Below, in pieces: positions 33,841-42,715 of a stretch of DNA of 64,000 nucleotides. Below the pieces are notes generated by a model. The model was given only the letters and a program-made list of their open reading frames with translations, made no database searches and was not told where the DNA came from. Source of the stretch: Burkholderia sp. H160 (GTDB lineage: Bacteria > Pseudomonadota > Gammaproteobacteria > Burkholderiales > Burkholderiaceae); contig ABYL01000005.1 of NCBI GenBank assembly GCA_000173575.1, positions 62,001 through 126,000 of the forward strand. Direction: 5' to 3'. The position numbers were made by a program, and so were the translations under genes. The stretch's first letter is position 1; the number at the start of each line of letters is the position of its first letter.

Positions 33841-34827
33841 ATGAATGCCTATCAGCCGCCCAGCAGTGAAGTCCTGGTCGACATATACAGGCGTATGGCA
33901 CTCATCAAACAGAACGATGAGCGCCTGCGTGCCGTTATCAAGGCCGGCAAGCTGGTTATGCCGTACTACTCGCCTCGCGGACAGGAGGTGATCCCTTCGG
34001 CAATGTCGGTGTGTCTCACCGACGACGACTACATCTGCACGATCTATCGCGGCATTCACGACATGATTGCGAAGGGTGTGCCGCTCAAGGAACTATGGGC
34101 CGAGCTTGGCGGGCGCGTGACAGGTACTTGCAAAGGCAAAGGTGGTCCGATGCACGTGACTCATCCCGCGTCCGGCGTCATGGTGACGACCGGCATCGTC
34201 GGCAGCTCGATGCCGATTGCAAACGGTCTCGCCCTCGCCGCACAGATTCGCGGGGAGCCGCGGGTAGCGGTGGCCTACTTCGGCGACGGCGCTTCGAACA
34301 TTGGCGCGTTTCACGAGTCGCTAAACATGGCGGCCGTGTGGAAGCTTCCGGTGATATTCGTATGCCAGAACAACGGCTATGCCGAGCACACAAAATACGC
34401 CTACGGCACCTCAGTGCCGAATATCGCGCTGCGCGCCGTCGCCTACCAGATGCCCGGCGTGACGGTGAACGGCAACGATCCGATCGCGATGCACAAGGCG
34501 GCGAGTGAGGCAGTCGAACGCGCGCGCAACGGCGGCGGCCCGACGCTCATAGAAGCGAATACGTTCCGATTCCACGGCCACGTGCTCGGCGACCCGGACG
34601 CGTATATGGACAAGCACGAAAAGGCGGCTTGGGTGGCAAAGGACCCGGTTCCTCTCTTCCGGCAATGGCTCATCGACGCCAGGCACGCGAACGAAGAGCA
34701 ATTGGCCGCGATGGAAGCGGATCACGAGACGCAACTCCAAGCTGCGGTCGAATTTATGCTGTCGAGCGAATATCCGGATGTTGCGGAGCTTCAGCGCGAC
34801 GTCTTCAAGGACGAGGTGATCGCATGA
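33841..34827 (+). CDS. 2-oxoacid dehydrogenase E1 alpha subunit (acetoin/pyruvate type)
   Basis: A 328-residue thiamine-diphosphate-dependent E1 alpha. The ThDP motif runs from FGDGASNIG to QNN (about residues 143-180), and the phosphorylation-loop-like segment resembles acetoin dehydrogenase AcoA. With E1 beta it would decarboxylate a 2-oxoacid, or cleave a 1,2-diketone, and acylate the lipoyl protein encoded downstream. It overlaps the E1 beta start by four bases (ATGA). Confidence 0.9.
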   Translation: MNAYQPPSSEVLVDIYRRMALIKQNDERLRAVIKAGKLVMPYYSPRGQEVIPSAMSVCLTDDDYICTIYRGIHDMIAKGVPLKELWAELGGRVTGTCKGKGGPMHVTHPASGVMVTTGIVGSSMPIANGLALAAQIRGEPRVAVAYFGDGASNIGAFHESLNMAAVWKLPVIFVCQNNGYAEHTKYAYGTSVPNIALRAVAYQMPGVTVNGNDPIAMHKAASEAVERARNGGGPTLIEANTFRFHGHVLGDPDAYMDKHEKAAWVAKDPVPLFRQWLIDARHANEEQLAAMEADHETQLQAAVEFMLSSEYPDVAELQRDVFKDEVIA

Positions 34828-35816
34828 GCCAGGCGCCCACGAATATCAACACCATCCAGGCCGTCAACTTCGCGCTCGACGACGCAATGGCCGCCGACGC
34901 AAATGTGATCGTGCTGGGTGAAGACGTCGCCGACGGCCAGGAAGGCGGCATTGTCGGCGTAACGAAGGGACTTTCGTCGAAATACGGCACGTCGCGCGTG
35001 CGTTCGACGCCGATCTCGGAGCAGGCGATCATCGGCGCTGCGATCGGCGCATCGATTGTTGGCATGCGTCCCGTGGCGGAAATCATGCTGATGAATTTCA
35101 CGACCGTCGCGATGGACATGATCGTGAATCACGCAGCGAAGCTGCGCTTTATGTCTGGCGGACAGACCAACGTGCCGATCGTCATCCGCACCATGACGGG
35201 TGCGGGCTTCGGTACGGGTGGTCAGCACGCCGACTACCTTGAAGCGTGGTTCGCGCACGTTGCGGGCATCAAGGTCGTCGCACCGTCGAATCCTGCCGAT
35301 GCGTATGGCTTGATGCTGTCGTGCATCCGCGATGACGACCCGTGCCTTTTCATCGAGAACATGCCGTCCTACTGGAACCCGGGCAGCGCGCCGGAGCGCG
35401 GCGTGGCGATTCCACTTGGAAAGGCAAACGTCGTGCGCGCTGGCACTGACGTAACGGTGATCAGCTACAGCCGCCGCGTCCAGGAGGTCATGGTTGCCGC
35501 GGAGGCGCTCGCCAAGGACGGCATCGCCTGCGAAGTGATCGATTTGCGCACGGTCTCTCCTCTGGATACCGAAACGATCCTGACTTCGGTTGCAAAAACA
35601 GGGCGGGCCGTTGTCGTACACGAGGCCGTCAAGCCGTTCGGCGTGGGTGCGGAAATCGCATCGCGAATCTACGAGGCCCTCTTTCGCGAGCTCAAGGCAC
35701 CCGTGCAGCGCGTGGGCGCGCAATTCTGCCCCGTGCCGTTCTCCAAGCCGCTCGAAGACGCGTTCGTTCCGGGCGTGGCCGATATCGAAGCGGCGGTTCG
35801 CGCGACGCTGAAATGA
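34824..35816 (+). CDS. 2-oxoacid dehydrogenase E1 beta subunit
   Basis: A 330-residue transketolase-like E1 beta with the LGEDVADGQEGGIVGVT and ARVRSTPISE-type segments (here SRVRSTPISEQAIIGAAIGAS) and the typical C-terminal HEAVKPFGVGAEIA. ATG 34824 overlaps the E1 alpha stop and is preferred over longer starts inside the upstream gene. It forms the heterotetrameric E1 with the preceding product. Confidence 0.9.
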   Translation: MSQAPTNINTIQAVNFALDDAMAADANVIVLGEDVADGQEGGIVGVTKGLSSKYGTSRVRSTPISEQAIIGAAIGASIVGMRPVAEIMLMNFTTVAMDMIVNHAAKLRFMSGGQTNVPIVIRTMTGAGFGTGGQHADYLEAWFAHVAGIKVVAPSNPADAYGLMLSCIRDDDPCLFIENMPSYWNPGSAPERGVAIPLGKANVVRAGTDVTVISYSRRVQEVMVAAEALAKDGIACEVIDLRTVSPLDTETILTSVAKTGRAVVVHEAVKPFGVGAEIASRIYEALFRELKAPVQRVGAQFCPVPFSKPLEDAFVPGVADIEAAVRATLK

Positions 35817-35857
35817 CAACCGCGCACTCCTCGAATTTCCATCAATAGAGCAAGGTC

Positions 35858-36088
35858 ATGACCACACAAGTTCTGCTTCCCAAACTGGGTTTCTCCATGA
35901 ACGAAGGCACGCTAGCCGAATGGCTGGCGGAAGACGGTGCAACCGTGAGCGAAGGGCAGACTCTCTACGCGCTCGAGAGCGACAAGTCGATTCAGGAAGT
36001 CGAGTCGCCGGCGTCGGGCACGCTGCGCATCGTTGCCCAGGTTGGCGAAGTGTATCCCGTCGGCACAGTGCTGGCGGAAATCGTCTGA
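35858..36088 (+). CDS. Stand-alone lipoyl-domain protein
   Basis: A 76-residue protein that is a single lipoyl/biotinyl domain and nothing else. The lipoylation site is K43 in ESDKS, inside the beta-hairpin. In most complexes this domain is fused to E2. Here it is a free carrier, as in glycine-cleavage H proteins or some acetoin systems. It lies between E1 beta and an E2 core lacking its own lipoyl domain, so it is very probably the swinging-arm carrier for that complex. Confidence 0.9.
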   Translation: MTTQVLLPKLGFSMNEGTLAEWLAEDGATVSEGQTLYALESDKSIQEVESPASGTLRIVAQVGEVYPVGTVLAEIV

Positions 36089-36140
36089 TTGGCCGCAGGC
36101 CCATGACGCTATTCAAGAGTCGTTTGAAGGGGCATCCGCG

Positions 36141-36956
36141 ATGAGTGTCGAATCCGTTGCTAACCGACCGCCGTCCAACCTGAATACCGGACCCGGCGAG
36201 GCCGCAGCACCTGCTTTTGGTGCGAATTTGCCGCCCTGGCCGCAGGTCGATTTCGCCGAATTCGGCGAGGTTGAGGTCAAGCCGGTATCGCGCATCCAGA
36301 AGCTGACAGGAGCCTTCCTGTCGCGCAACTGGCTGACGATTCCGCATGTGACCCACCACGACGATGTGGATATAACGTCGCTCGAAAGCTATCGCAAGGC
36401 GCGCAACGAGGCGAATACGGCGGTCAAGCTGACGCCGCTCGTCTTCCTGATCAAAGCCGTGGTGCGGGCCTTGCAGGAGTTTCCGCAATTCAACGCGTCG
36501 CTCGACGGGGACGGCAAAAACATTGTTCTCAAGAAGTACTTCCACATTGGGGTCGCCGTGGATACGCGCTTTGGATTGCTCGTGCCGGTGCTGCGCGATT
36601 GCGACAAGAAGAGCGTCGAAGAACTCTCGGTGGAACTTGCCGCCATTTCGCAGAAGGCGCGCGAAAAGGGACTGTCGATGGCAGAAATGTCGGGTGGCTG
36701 CTTTTCGATCAGCTCGCTCGGCGGCTTTGGCGGTACCGGTTTTACGCCTATCGTCAATGCGCCGGAGGTGGCGATTCTCGGCGTGACTAAAACCCGGCTG
36801 GCGGCCGCGCCGGCGGATGACGGCGGCGTCAGCTGGCGCAAGATGCTGCCCCTGTCCCTCAGCTATGACCACCGCGTGATCAACGGAGCCGACGCGGCGC
36901 GCTTCGCTGCATTCATTGGAACCGTGCTGGCTGATCCGCAGACGCTCGCAGGCTAA
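36141..36956 (+). CDS. E2 acyltransferase core lacking lipoyl domain
   Basis: A 271-residue dihydrolipoamide acyltransferase catalytic domain. The active site SYDHRVINGADAARF holds H244 and N248, the His/Asn pair seen in Azotobacter-type E2p. FGEVEVKPVSRIQKLTGAFLSRNWLTIPHV marks the start of the core. There is neither a lipoyl domain nor a recognisable E1/E3-binding domain; the N-terminus is only about 35 residues of linker-like sequence. ATG 36141 gives the shortest sensible product; starts further upstream lack a ribosome site. No E3 gene is in the window. Confidence 0.88.
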   Translation: MSVESVANRPPSNLNTGPGEAAAPAFGANLPPWPQVDFAEFGEVEVKPVSRIQKLTGAFLSRNWLTIPHVTHHDDVDITSLESYRKARNEANTAVKLTPLVFLIKAVVRALQEFPQFNASLDGDGKNIVLKKYFHIGVAVDTRFGLLVPVLRDCDKKSVEELSVELAAISQKAREKGLSMAEMSGGCFSISSLGGFGGTGFTPIVNAPEVAILGVTKTRLAAAPADDGGVSWRKMLPLSLSYDHRVINGADAARFAAFIGTVLADPQTLAG

Positions 36957-36989
36957 CAGACGATCTGACAAAACAACGACGGGACGGAG

Positions 36990-38522
36990 ATGAGAACCCT
37001 TGGCGAGATGATCGAGCGAAACGCTCGCTTGCATGCCGACCACACGGCGCTCGTGTATGCCGAACGGCGTCTGACGCATAGTCAGTTGGCGGAGCGTGCA
37101 CGCCGCTTTTCAGGCGCGCTATATGAGCGTGGCCTGCGGCGCCAGGACCGGGTGGCGATCCTCGCGATGAATTGCGCGGAGTACTACGAAAGTTACCGGG
37201 CATGCGAGTGGGCCGGCTTTATTCTGGCAACCGTCAATTTTCGGCTGGCGCCTGCAGAGATTCTTTACATCCTTAAGGATGCGGCGCCCAAAGCGCTCGT
37301 ATTCGAGGCTCAGTATGCCGACGTCGTGGATGGGCTGCGTTCGCAGCTGCCCGTAATCGAGCAGTACATCTGCATCGGCGACGCGCCGGATTGGGCCGTT
37401 TCATTCGAGTCGGTGATGGAAGCCGGCCCAGTGGAAGGGCCGCCGATCCGCTCGAATCCGCAAGACTACGCGTACCTGATGTACACGAGCGGCACTACCG
37501 GGCGTCCCAAGGGCGTTGTCCGCACGCACCACGCCATGTGCGTCACGGCGGAAAGCTGCGCGCTCGTGACGGAGTTTTCGGGCAATACCCGTGTGCTGCA
37601 GACGACGCCGGCGTTCCATGTGGGGGGAATTGGCTTCGTTAACTCGGTGGCCTGGATGGGCGGCACGACCGTCGTACATCGCGCCTTCGAGCCGAAGCAA
37701 ATGCTCGAGACGATCGCGGAAGAACGCATCACCTTCACGTTCATGGTTGCCGCCATGCTTCAGGCGGTCCTCGACGTGCCGGAGCTGTCGAGCTATGACG
37801 TGTCGAGCATCGAAAACATCGTCACCGCGGCTGCACCGGTACCGCCGCCGCTGCTTTCGCGCGGCATTCAGGTGCTCGGCCCCGTGTTTTCGGTCCAGTA
37901 CGGCATGACTGAGAGCAACGCCTGCTGGCTGCCTGCTCACGAGGTCAAGCCCCAAGGGACGCCGGAACAGGTCCGGCGCCTCGCATCGGTGGGACGTCCG
38001 TGCCCCGGCATCGATCTGCGCATCGTCGACGATCACGGCAACGATCTGCCGCAAGGTCAGACCGGCGAGGTCTGGCTGCGCTCGGAGACGCAGCTGAGTG
38101 GCTACTGGAACAACAGCGTGGCGACGGTGGAAGCTCTGCGCGACGGCTGGTACCGCTCGGGCGACATGGGATATCAGGACAAGGACGGCTACATCTTCCT
38201 CGTCGACCGCAAGAAGGACATGATCATTTCCGGCGGCGAGAACATTTACAGCCGTGAGGTCGAAGATGCGCTGGTCCAGCATCCAGCGGTCATCGACGTG
38301 GCGGTGATCGGCGTCCCGCACGAGAAGTGGGGTGAGTGCGTCAAGGCGATCGTAGTTTTGCGCCGCGGCGAGCAAGCCGGCGAAGCAGAGTTGATCGAGT
38401 TTTGCCGCGGCCTGATCGCGAGCTACAAATGTCCGAAAACTATCGCATTCGTTGACGAACTGCCACGGCTGCCAACGGGCAAGATCAGCAAGGTGAGTCT
38501 TCGCAAGCAGTTTGCCCAGTGA
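36990..38522 (+). CDS. AMP-forming acyl-CoA synthetase
   Basis: A 510-residue ANL-superfamily ligase. The P-loop-like YTSGTTGRPKGV is at 165-176, GMTES follows, and the hinge region YRSGDMGYQDKDGYIFLVDRKKDMI and the C-terminal lysine in PTGKISK are present. It would activate a carboxylic acid as the CoA thioester with ATP, feeding the beta-oxidation enzymes around it. It is the only acyl-CoA ligase in the window and therefore a good candidate for the entry or re-entry step of the acid intermediate. The substrate is unknown. Confidence 0.92.
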   Translation: MRTLGEMIERNARLHADHTALVYAERRLTHSQLAERARRFSGALYERGLRRQDRVAILAMNCAEYYESYRACEWAGFILATVNFRLAPAEILYILKDAAPKALVFEAQYADVVDGLRSQLPVIEQYICIGDAPDWAVSFESVMEAGPVEGPPIRSNPQDYAYLMYTSGTTGRPKGVVRTHHAMCVTAESCALVTEFSGNTRVLQTTPAFHVGGIGFVNSVAWMGGTTVVHRAFEPKQMLETIAEERITFTFMVAAMLQAVLDVPELSSYDVSSIENIVTAAAPVPPPLLSRGIQVLGPVFSVQYGMTESNACWLPAHEVKPQGTPEQVRRLASVGRPCPGIDLRIVDDHGNDLPQGQTGEVWLRSETQLSGYWNNSVATVEALRDGWYRSGDMGYQDKDGYIFLVDRKKDMIISGGENIYSREVEDALVQHPAVIDVAVIGVPHEKWGECVKAIVVLRRGEQAGEAELIEFCRGLIASYKCPKTIAFVDELPRLPTGKISKVSLRKQFAQ

Positions 38523-38553
38523 ACGGCATCGCCTCATTTGGAGAGAATCGACC

Positions 38554-39447
38554 ATGGCCAAATGGCTTAAAAGTTCGGAGTGCGTCACGTTTGAAGTGGC
38601 AGAACGCGTTGCGCGTATCACGCTGAATCGTCCAGACAAGCGCAATGCAATCAACAACCCGCTTCTGCAGGAGCTCAAAGCGGCGTTGCTCGAAGCCGAC
38701 GACCTCAAATCGGTGAACGTGATCGTGCTGTCGGGAGCGGGACGCGACTTCTGCGCGGGCTACGATCTCGTGACGACGTATTCGGATCGGGCTGCGGACG
38801 CCGTTGATCCCGGTGACTATCGTGGCACGATTCGCAGTTTCGACGACGATTGCTGGTCGATGGAGCGGCAGTCGGAGACGGTCAATCTGATGGCCGAAAT
38901 CCACAAACCGATCATCGCGCAGGTGCATGGCAATTGTCTCGCGGGCGGCACGGATCTTGCGCTCGCGTGCGACATGGTGATCGCCGCCGACAATGCAAGG
39001 ATCGGCTTTCCGGCCACGCGCGCGAACGGCTCGCCCCCTGCGCATATGTGGTTCTATCACGTGGGCCCGCAATGGGCGAAGCGCCTGCTGCTGTCCGGCG
39101 ACTCGCTGACGGGTCGCGATGCCGCGAAGATCGGCCTCGTCTTGGACGCAGTGCCAGTGGAGCAGCTCGAAGCGGAGGTGAGCGAGCTGGCACGCCGCCT
39201 GTCGTTTGTCGATGCCGATCTACTTGCGGCCAATAAGCGCATTGTCAACATCGGGTTGGAGTTGGCCGGTTCGCGCACGCTTCAGCGGCTTGCGGTGGAG
39301 AACGATTCACGGGCTCACCAGAGCCAGGGGCCGCGCCGCGCTCAGTTCAAGGCGGACATGGAAGCTGTTGGCCTCAAGGAAGCGCTCAAACGCCGCGACG
39401 AACCGTTCGGCGACGGGATGATCCGCCTGCACGCTCGCGGCAGTTGA
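38554..39447 (+). CDS. Enoyl-CoA hydratase/isomerase family protein
   Basis: A 297-residue crotonase, longer than its relatives because of an insertion after FCAGYD (about residues 66-120) and a C-terminal tail. The oxyanion loop LAGGTDLALACD carries Asp where hydratases have Glu, and the second region reads GFPATRANGSPP without the expected Glu. The reaction is therefore uncertain; ring hydrolysis, isomerisation or hydration are all possible. ATG 38554 follows GGAGAG at good distance. Confidence 0.85.
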   Translation: MAKWLKSSECVTFEVAERVARITLNRPDKRNAINNPLLQELKAALLEADDLKSVNVIVLSGAGRDFCAGYDLVTTYSDRAADAVDPGDYRGTIRSFDDDCWSMERQSETVNLMAEIHKPIIAQVHGNCLAGGTDLALACDMVIAADNARIGFPATRANGSPPAHMWFYHVGPQWAKRLLLSGDSLTGRDAAKIGLVLDAVPVEQLEAEVSELARRLSFVDADLLAANKRIVNIGLELAGSRTLQRLAVENDSRAHQSQGPRRAQFKADMEAVGLKEALKRRDEPFGDGMIRLHARGS

Positions 39448-39495
39448 GCAGACCGCCGAAGGGACGAACCAAACTCACACGAAGGTCCGAACATC

Positions 39496-40275
39496 ATGGA
39501 TGTCGAACTCACATTGAACGGCGCGGTTGCGACGCTGTGCCTGAACCGCCCCGAGAAGCTCAATGCGCTGACGCCGGAGATGCTCGAGTTGATTCTTGGT
39601 CACCTCGATCGCATCGAAAAGGATCCGGAGATTCGCGCGGTGATCCTCACTGGCGCAGGCCGCGCTTTTTGCGCCGGCGCTGACATCAAGGGCAGCGGTG
39701 CCGCGCCGCCGCAGATGAGCGTGACACACGCGCGTGCATCGATGGCTGTGTATCAGAAGATTGCGCTTAGGCTGTACAACCTCAACAAGCCAATGGTCGC
39801 GGCGGTACGGGGTGTGGCCGTGGGAATTGCATGGAGCTTTGCCCTGTGCGCGGACCAGCTCATCGTTTCCGATACGGCACAGTTCATTCCCGCATTCCTG
39901 ATGCGAGCCACCTTACCTGAGGGTGGCATGGTGCATCTGCTTGCGCGTCATTGCGGCGAGTTTCGCGCCAAGGAAATCATGTATCTGAATCGCCGGCTGA
40001 GCGGCAAGGAAGCGCTCGATATGGGTCTTGCCAGTCATCTTGTCGAGGACGGCGACCTTGACGCGGCTGCCGAAAAGCTGGCTGGCGAGCTGGCGGCTGG
40101 TCCGACTTTTTCGCTAGGCCTGACGAAGCAGTTGTTCCGGTTGAACACGGGCAGCATGGAAGAGTTTCTTGCTCAGGAGCTCAACGCGGTGGCGCTCGCG
40201 GTGAACTCCGAGGATGCGGCAGAAGGACGGCTCGCAGCAAGAGAAAAACGCGCACCGGCGTTCAGAGGGTGCTAG
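39496..40275 (+). CDS. Enoyl-CoA hydratase/isomerase family protein
   Basis: A 259-residue crotonase with FCAGAD (about 55-60), a GVAVGIAWSFALCAD loop lacking the first glutamate, and RATLPEGG supplying a glutamate at the second position. This is the one-glutamate pattern also seen in the gene at 10890. It is 48 bp from the previous crotonase and 77 bp from the acyl-CoA dehydrogenase pair that follows. Hydration of an enoyl-CoA product of that pair is a reasonable role. Confidence 0.87.
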   Translation: MDVELTLNGAVATLCLNRPEKLNALTPEMLELILGHLDRIEKDPEIRAVILTGAGRAFCAGADIKGSGAAPPQMSVTHARASMAVYQKIALRLYNLNKPMVAAVRGVAVGIAWSFALCADQLIVSDTAQFIPAFLMRATLPEGGMVHLLARHCGEFRAKEIMYLNRRLSGKEALDMGLASHLVEDGDLDAAAEKLAGELAAGPTFSLGLTKQLFRLNTGSMEEFLAQELNAVALAVNSEDAAEGRLAAREKRAPAFRGC

Positions 40276-40352
40276 GCGGACACCCGCACGAGCGCGGCAC
40301 AGCAGTGCGAGAGAGCAGACAAACGAAGGCGAAAGAGATTCAGGAGTCAGGC

Positions 40353-41555
40353 ATGCATTTTGGCTACAGTGAGGAAGACGAATCATTTCGTCGGGAAGTC
40401 AGGAAGTTTTTCAACGAGCATGCACCGGCCGACATCTCACGCCGCTGGCGTGTTGGCGTGCATCCGCCCGCGCGCGATGATATCCGTAGATGGCAGCGCA
40501 TTCTGTACGAGCGCGGCTGGGGCGCGCCCCATTGGACGGTCGAACATGGCGGCACTGGCTGGAGCGCGCTTCGCAAGCATATCTTCATGGAAGAGCTGTA
40601 CAACGCCGATGCGATGGACTACGGCTGGCAGTCTACCCAGATGGTGGCACCCGTCATCATCGCGTTCGGATCGGACTGGCAGAAGGATCGCTTCCTCGGG
40701 CCTATCTTGCGTGGCGACGAGTTCTGGTGCCAGGGCTTTTCCGAACCGAACGCAGGTTCGGATCTGGCCGGACTGAAGACCACGGCGATACTCGACGGCG
40801 ACGAGTATGTCATCAACGGCCAGAAGATCTGGACCAGCGACGCGACGATTGCCGATTGGGGATTCTTCCTCGTCAAGACCGATACGACCGTCAAGCCGCA
40901 AGGCGGCATCTCCTTCCTGCTTGTCAAAATGGATACGCCGGGCATCACGGTGCGTCCGATCGTCTCGATCGAGGGCGGCAAGGGACTGAATGAAGTGTTC
41001 CTCGAGAACGTGCGCGTGCCGAAATCGCATCTCGTGGGCGAGGCTGGTATGGGCTGGACCTATGCGAAGTATCTGCTCGAAAAAGAGCGCACGGCGAGCG
41101 CGTTCCTGTACTTCAACAAACGTGAGCTGCAGCGTGCGAAAGACATCGCCGGCCAGGAGATGGTGGACGGCGTGCGCCTGATCGATACACCTGTGTTCGC
41201 GCGCAAGGTTGCGGAGGTCGAAGCGGACCTGATGGCGCTCGAATGGTCCGTGCTGCGCATCCTTGCCGAAGAAAAGAGCGAGCGCAATCTCGATGCCGTC
41301 GTCTCTGCGCTGAAGATCAGCGGATCGGAGATGCAACAGCGTGTGACGCAGCTGCAAATGGACGCACTTGGCCCTCGCGCGATGCGTTTCGACGATCACA
41401 ACGAGCCACATGGTGATCCGACGGTCGACGAAAACTGGCCGGACTACATGGGTGGCCGCACGTCGGGCTATCTCATCGCTCGCGCATCCACCATCTATGG
41501 CGGCGCGCGTGAAGTGCAGAAGAACATCATCGCCAAGCTGGCGTTTGGACTGTAG
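40353..41555 (+). CDS. Acyl-CoA dehydrogenase, large subunit of pair 3
   Basis: A 400-residue acyl-CoA dehydrogenase with CQGFSEPNAGSD, YVINGQKIWTS and the C-terminal YGGAREVQKNIIAKLAFGL. It belongs to the same subtype as the large subunits at 7287 and 12643. ATG 40353 is preferred to an upstream in-frame start at 40269, since AGGAG precedes it and the product then begins MHFGYSEEDESFR. The partner gene begins 2 bp after its stop. Confidence 0.9.
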   Translation: MHFGYSEEDESFRREVRKFFNEHAPADISRRWRVGVHPPARDDIRRWQRILYERGWGAPHWTVEHGGTGWSALRKHIFMEELYNADAMDYGWQSTQMVAPVIIAFGSDWQKDRFLGPILRGDEFWCQGFSEPNAGSDLAGLKTTAILDGDEYVINGQKIWTSDATIADWGFFLVKTDTTVKPQGGISFLLVKMDTPGITVRPIVSIEGGKGLNEVFLENVRVPKSHLVGEAGMGWTYAKYLLEKERTASAFLYFNKRELQRAKDIAGQEMVDGVRLIDTPVFARKVAEVEADLMALEWSVLRILAEEKSERNLDAVVSALKISGSEMQQRVTQLQMDALGPRAMRFDDHNEPHGDPTVDENWPDYMGGRTSGYLIARASTIYGGAREVQKNIIAKLAFGL

Positions 41556-41557
41556 CC

Positions 41558-42700
41558 ATGGACTTCAACTTCTCCGAAGAACAATTGATGCTGAAGGATG
41601 GCGCAGAGCGCTACGTTCAGCAGGAGTATGGATTCGAGGCGCGCACGCGCATCGCGGCGGGGCAAGAGGGCTTCAGCCGCGAACATTGGCGCGCCTACGC
41701 CGAACTTGGCTGGCTCGGACTGACCATGCCGGAAGACGTCGGCGGTCTCGGGTGCTCGTTTGTGGAAACGGCGATCCTGATGGAGGCGCTCGGCCGAGGG
41801 ATGGCGCTCGAGCCGGTCGTGCAGACGGCGCTGCTTTGCGCCACGATCATCGAAGGAGGCGATGCGCCACACCAGCGCGAGACGTTGCTGCCTGCTGTCA
41901 TCGAAGGCACGCTGCTGCTTTCGCTCGCGGACAGCGAAGCGGGCAGCCGATACAAGGTGGGATGTCACGCGCAAACGCACGCTCTCAAGACAGCCTCGGG
42001 TTATCTGATCAGCGGTGCGAAGACGCTGGTAATCGCCGGCGCGTCGGCAGATCAACTGCTCGTGACCGCGCGAGTCGAAGGCGCCTCGCAAGGCGTAGGT
42101 GTTTTTCTTGTCGATCGCCGCGCTGCGGGCGTGACGTGCCGTTCGTACCGCTTACTCGATGGATCGCGTGCCGCCGATATCGACCTGCACAACGTCGAAC
42201 TTAGCGATGATGCATTGATCGTCGGACCTGAACGCTCGCTGGAGGTGCTCACGCATGCAACGGAACTCGCGAGTCTTGCGAGCGTGGCCGAGAGCCTTGG
42301 CATGATGGAAGCCGTGATGGCGATCACCTCGGAGTACATCAAGGGACGCTCGCAGTTCGGCCAGCCTATCGGCAAGTTCCAGGCGTTGCAGCATCGCATG
42401 GCCGAGATGTTCGTCGCCACGCAGGAGGCGCGCTCAATGCTGTACTGCGGGATCGCGCACCTGGACGGCCCGGCGGCCGAACGTAGCCGCGTCATCTCGG
42501 CGGCCAAGGCCGTTGCCGCGCGCGCCAATCGATTCGTTTGCGCGCAGGGCATCCAGCTGCACGGTGGCATGGGGCTCACCGAGGAATATCCGGTGGGGCA
42601 CTACTTCCGCAAGATGACGATGATGGAGAAGATGTTTGGCGATATCGACTTTCATCTCGACCGTGTTGCGGCAGGCAGCCGGACACCGATAACGGCGTGA
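41558..42700 (+). CDS. Acyl-CoA dehydrogenase, small subunit of pair 3
   Basis: A 380-residue partner subunit. It keeps KGRSQFGQPIG, LQHRMAE and LHGGMGLTEE, and has SLADSEAGSRY at the signature position, again without the GSD of the large subunit. It begins two bases after the large-subunit stop. All three small subunits start with a common M-D-F pattern, which supports a shared origin of the pairs. Confidence 0.88.
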   Translation: MDFNFSEEQLMLKDGAERYVQQEYGFEARTRIAAGQEGFSREHWRAYAELGWLGLTMPEDVGGLGCSFVETAILMEALGRGMALEPVVQTALLCATIIEGGDAPHQRETLLPAVIEGTLLLSLADSEAGSRYKVGCHAQTHALKTASGYLISGAKTLVIAGASADQLLVTARVEGASQGVGVFLVDRRAAGVTCRSYRLLDGSRAADIDLHNVELSDDALIVGPERSLEVLTHATELASLASVAESLGMMEAVMAITSEYIKGRSQFGQPIGKFQALQHRMAEMFVATQEARSMLYCGIAHLDGPAAERSRVISAAKAVAARANRFVCAQGIQLHGGMGLTEEYPVGHYFRKMTMMEKMFGDIDFHLDRVAAGSRTPITA

Positions 42701-42715
42701 CTCGGGGGGCAGATC

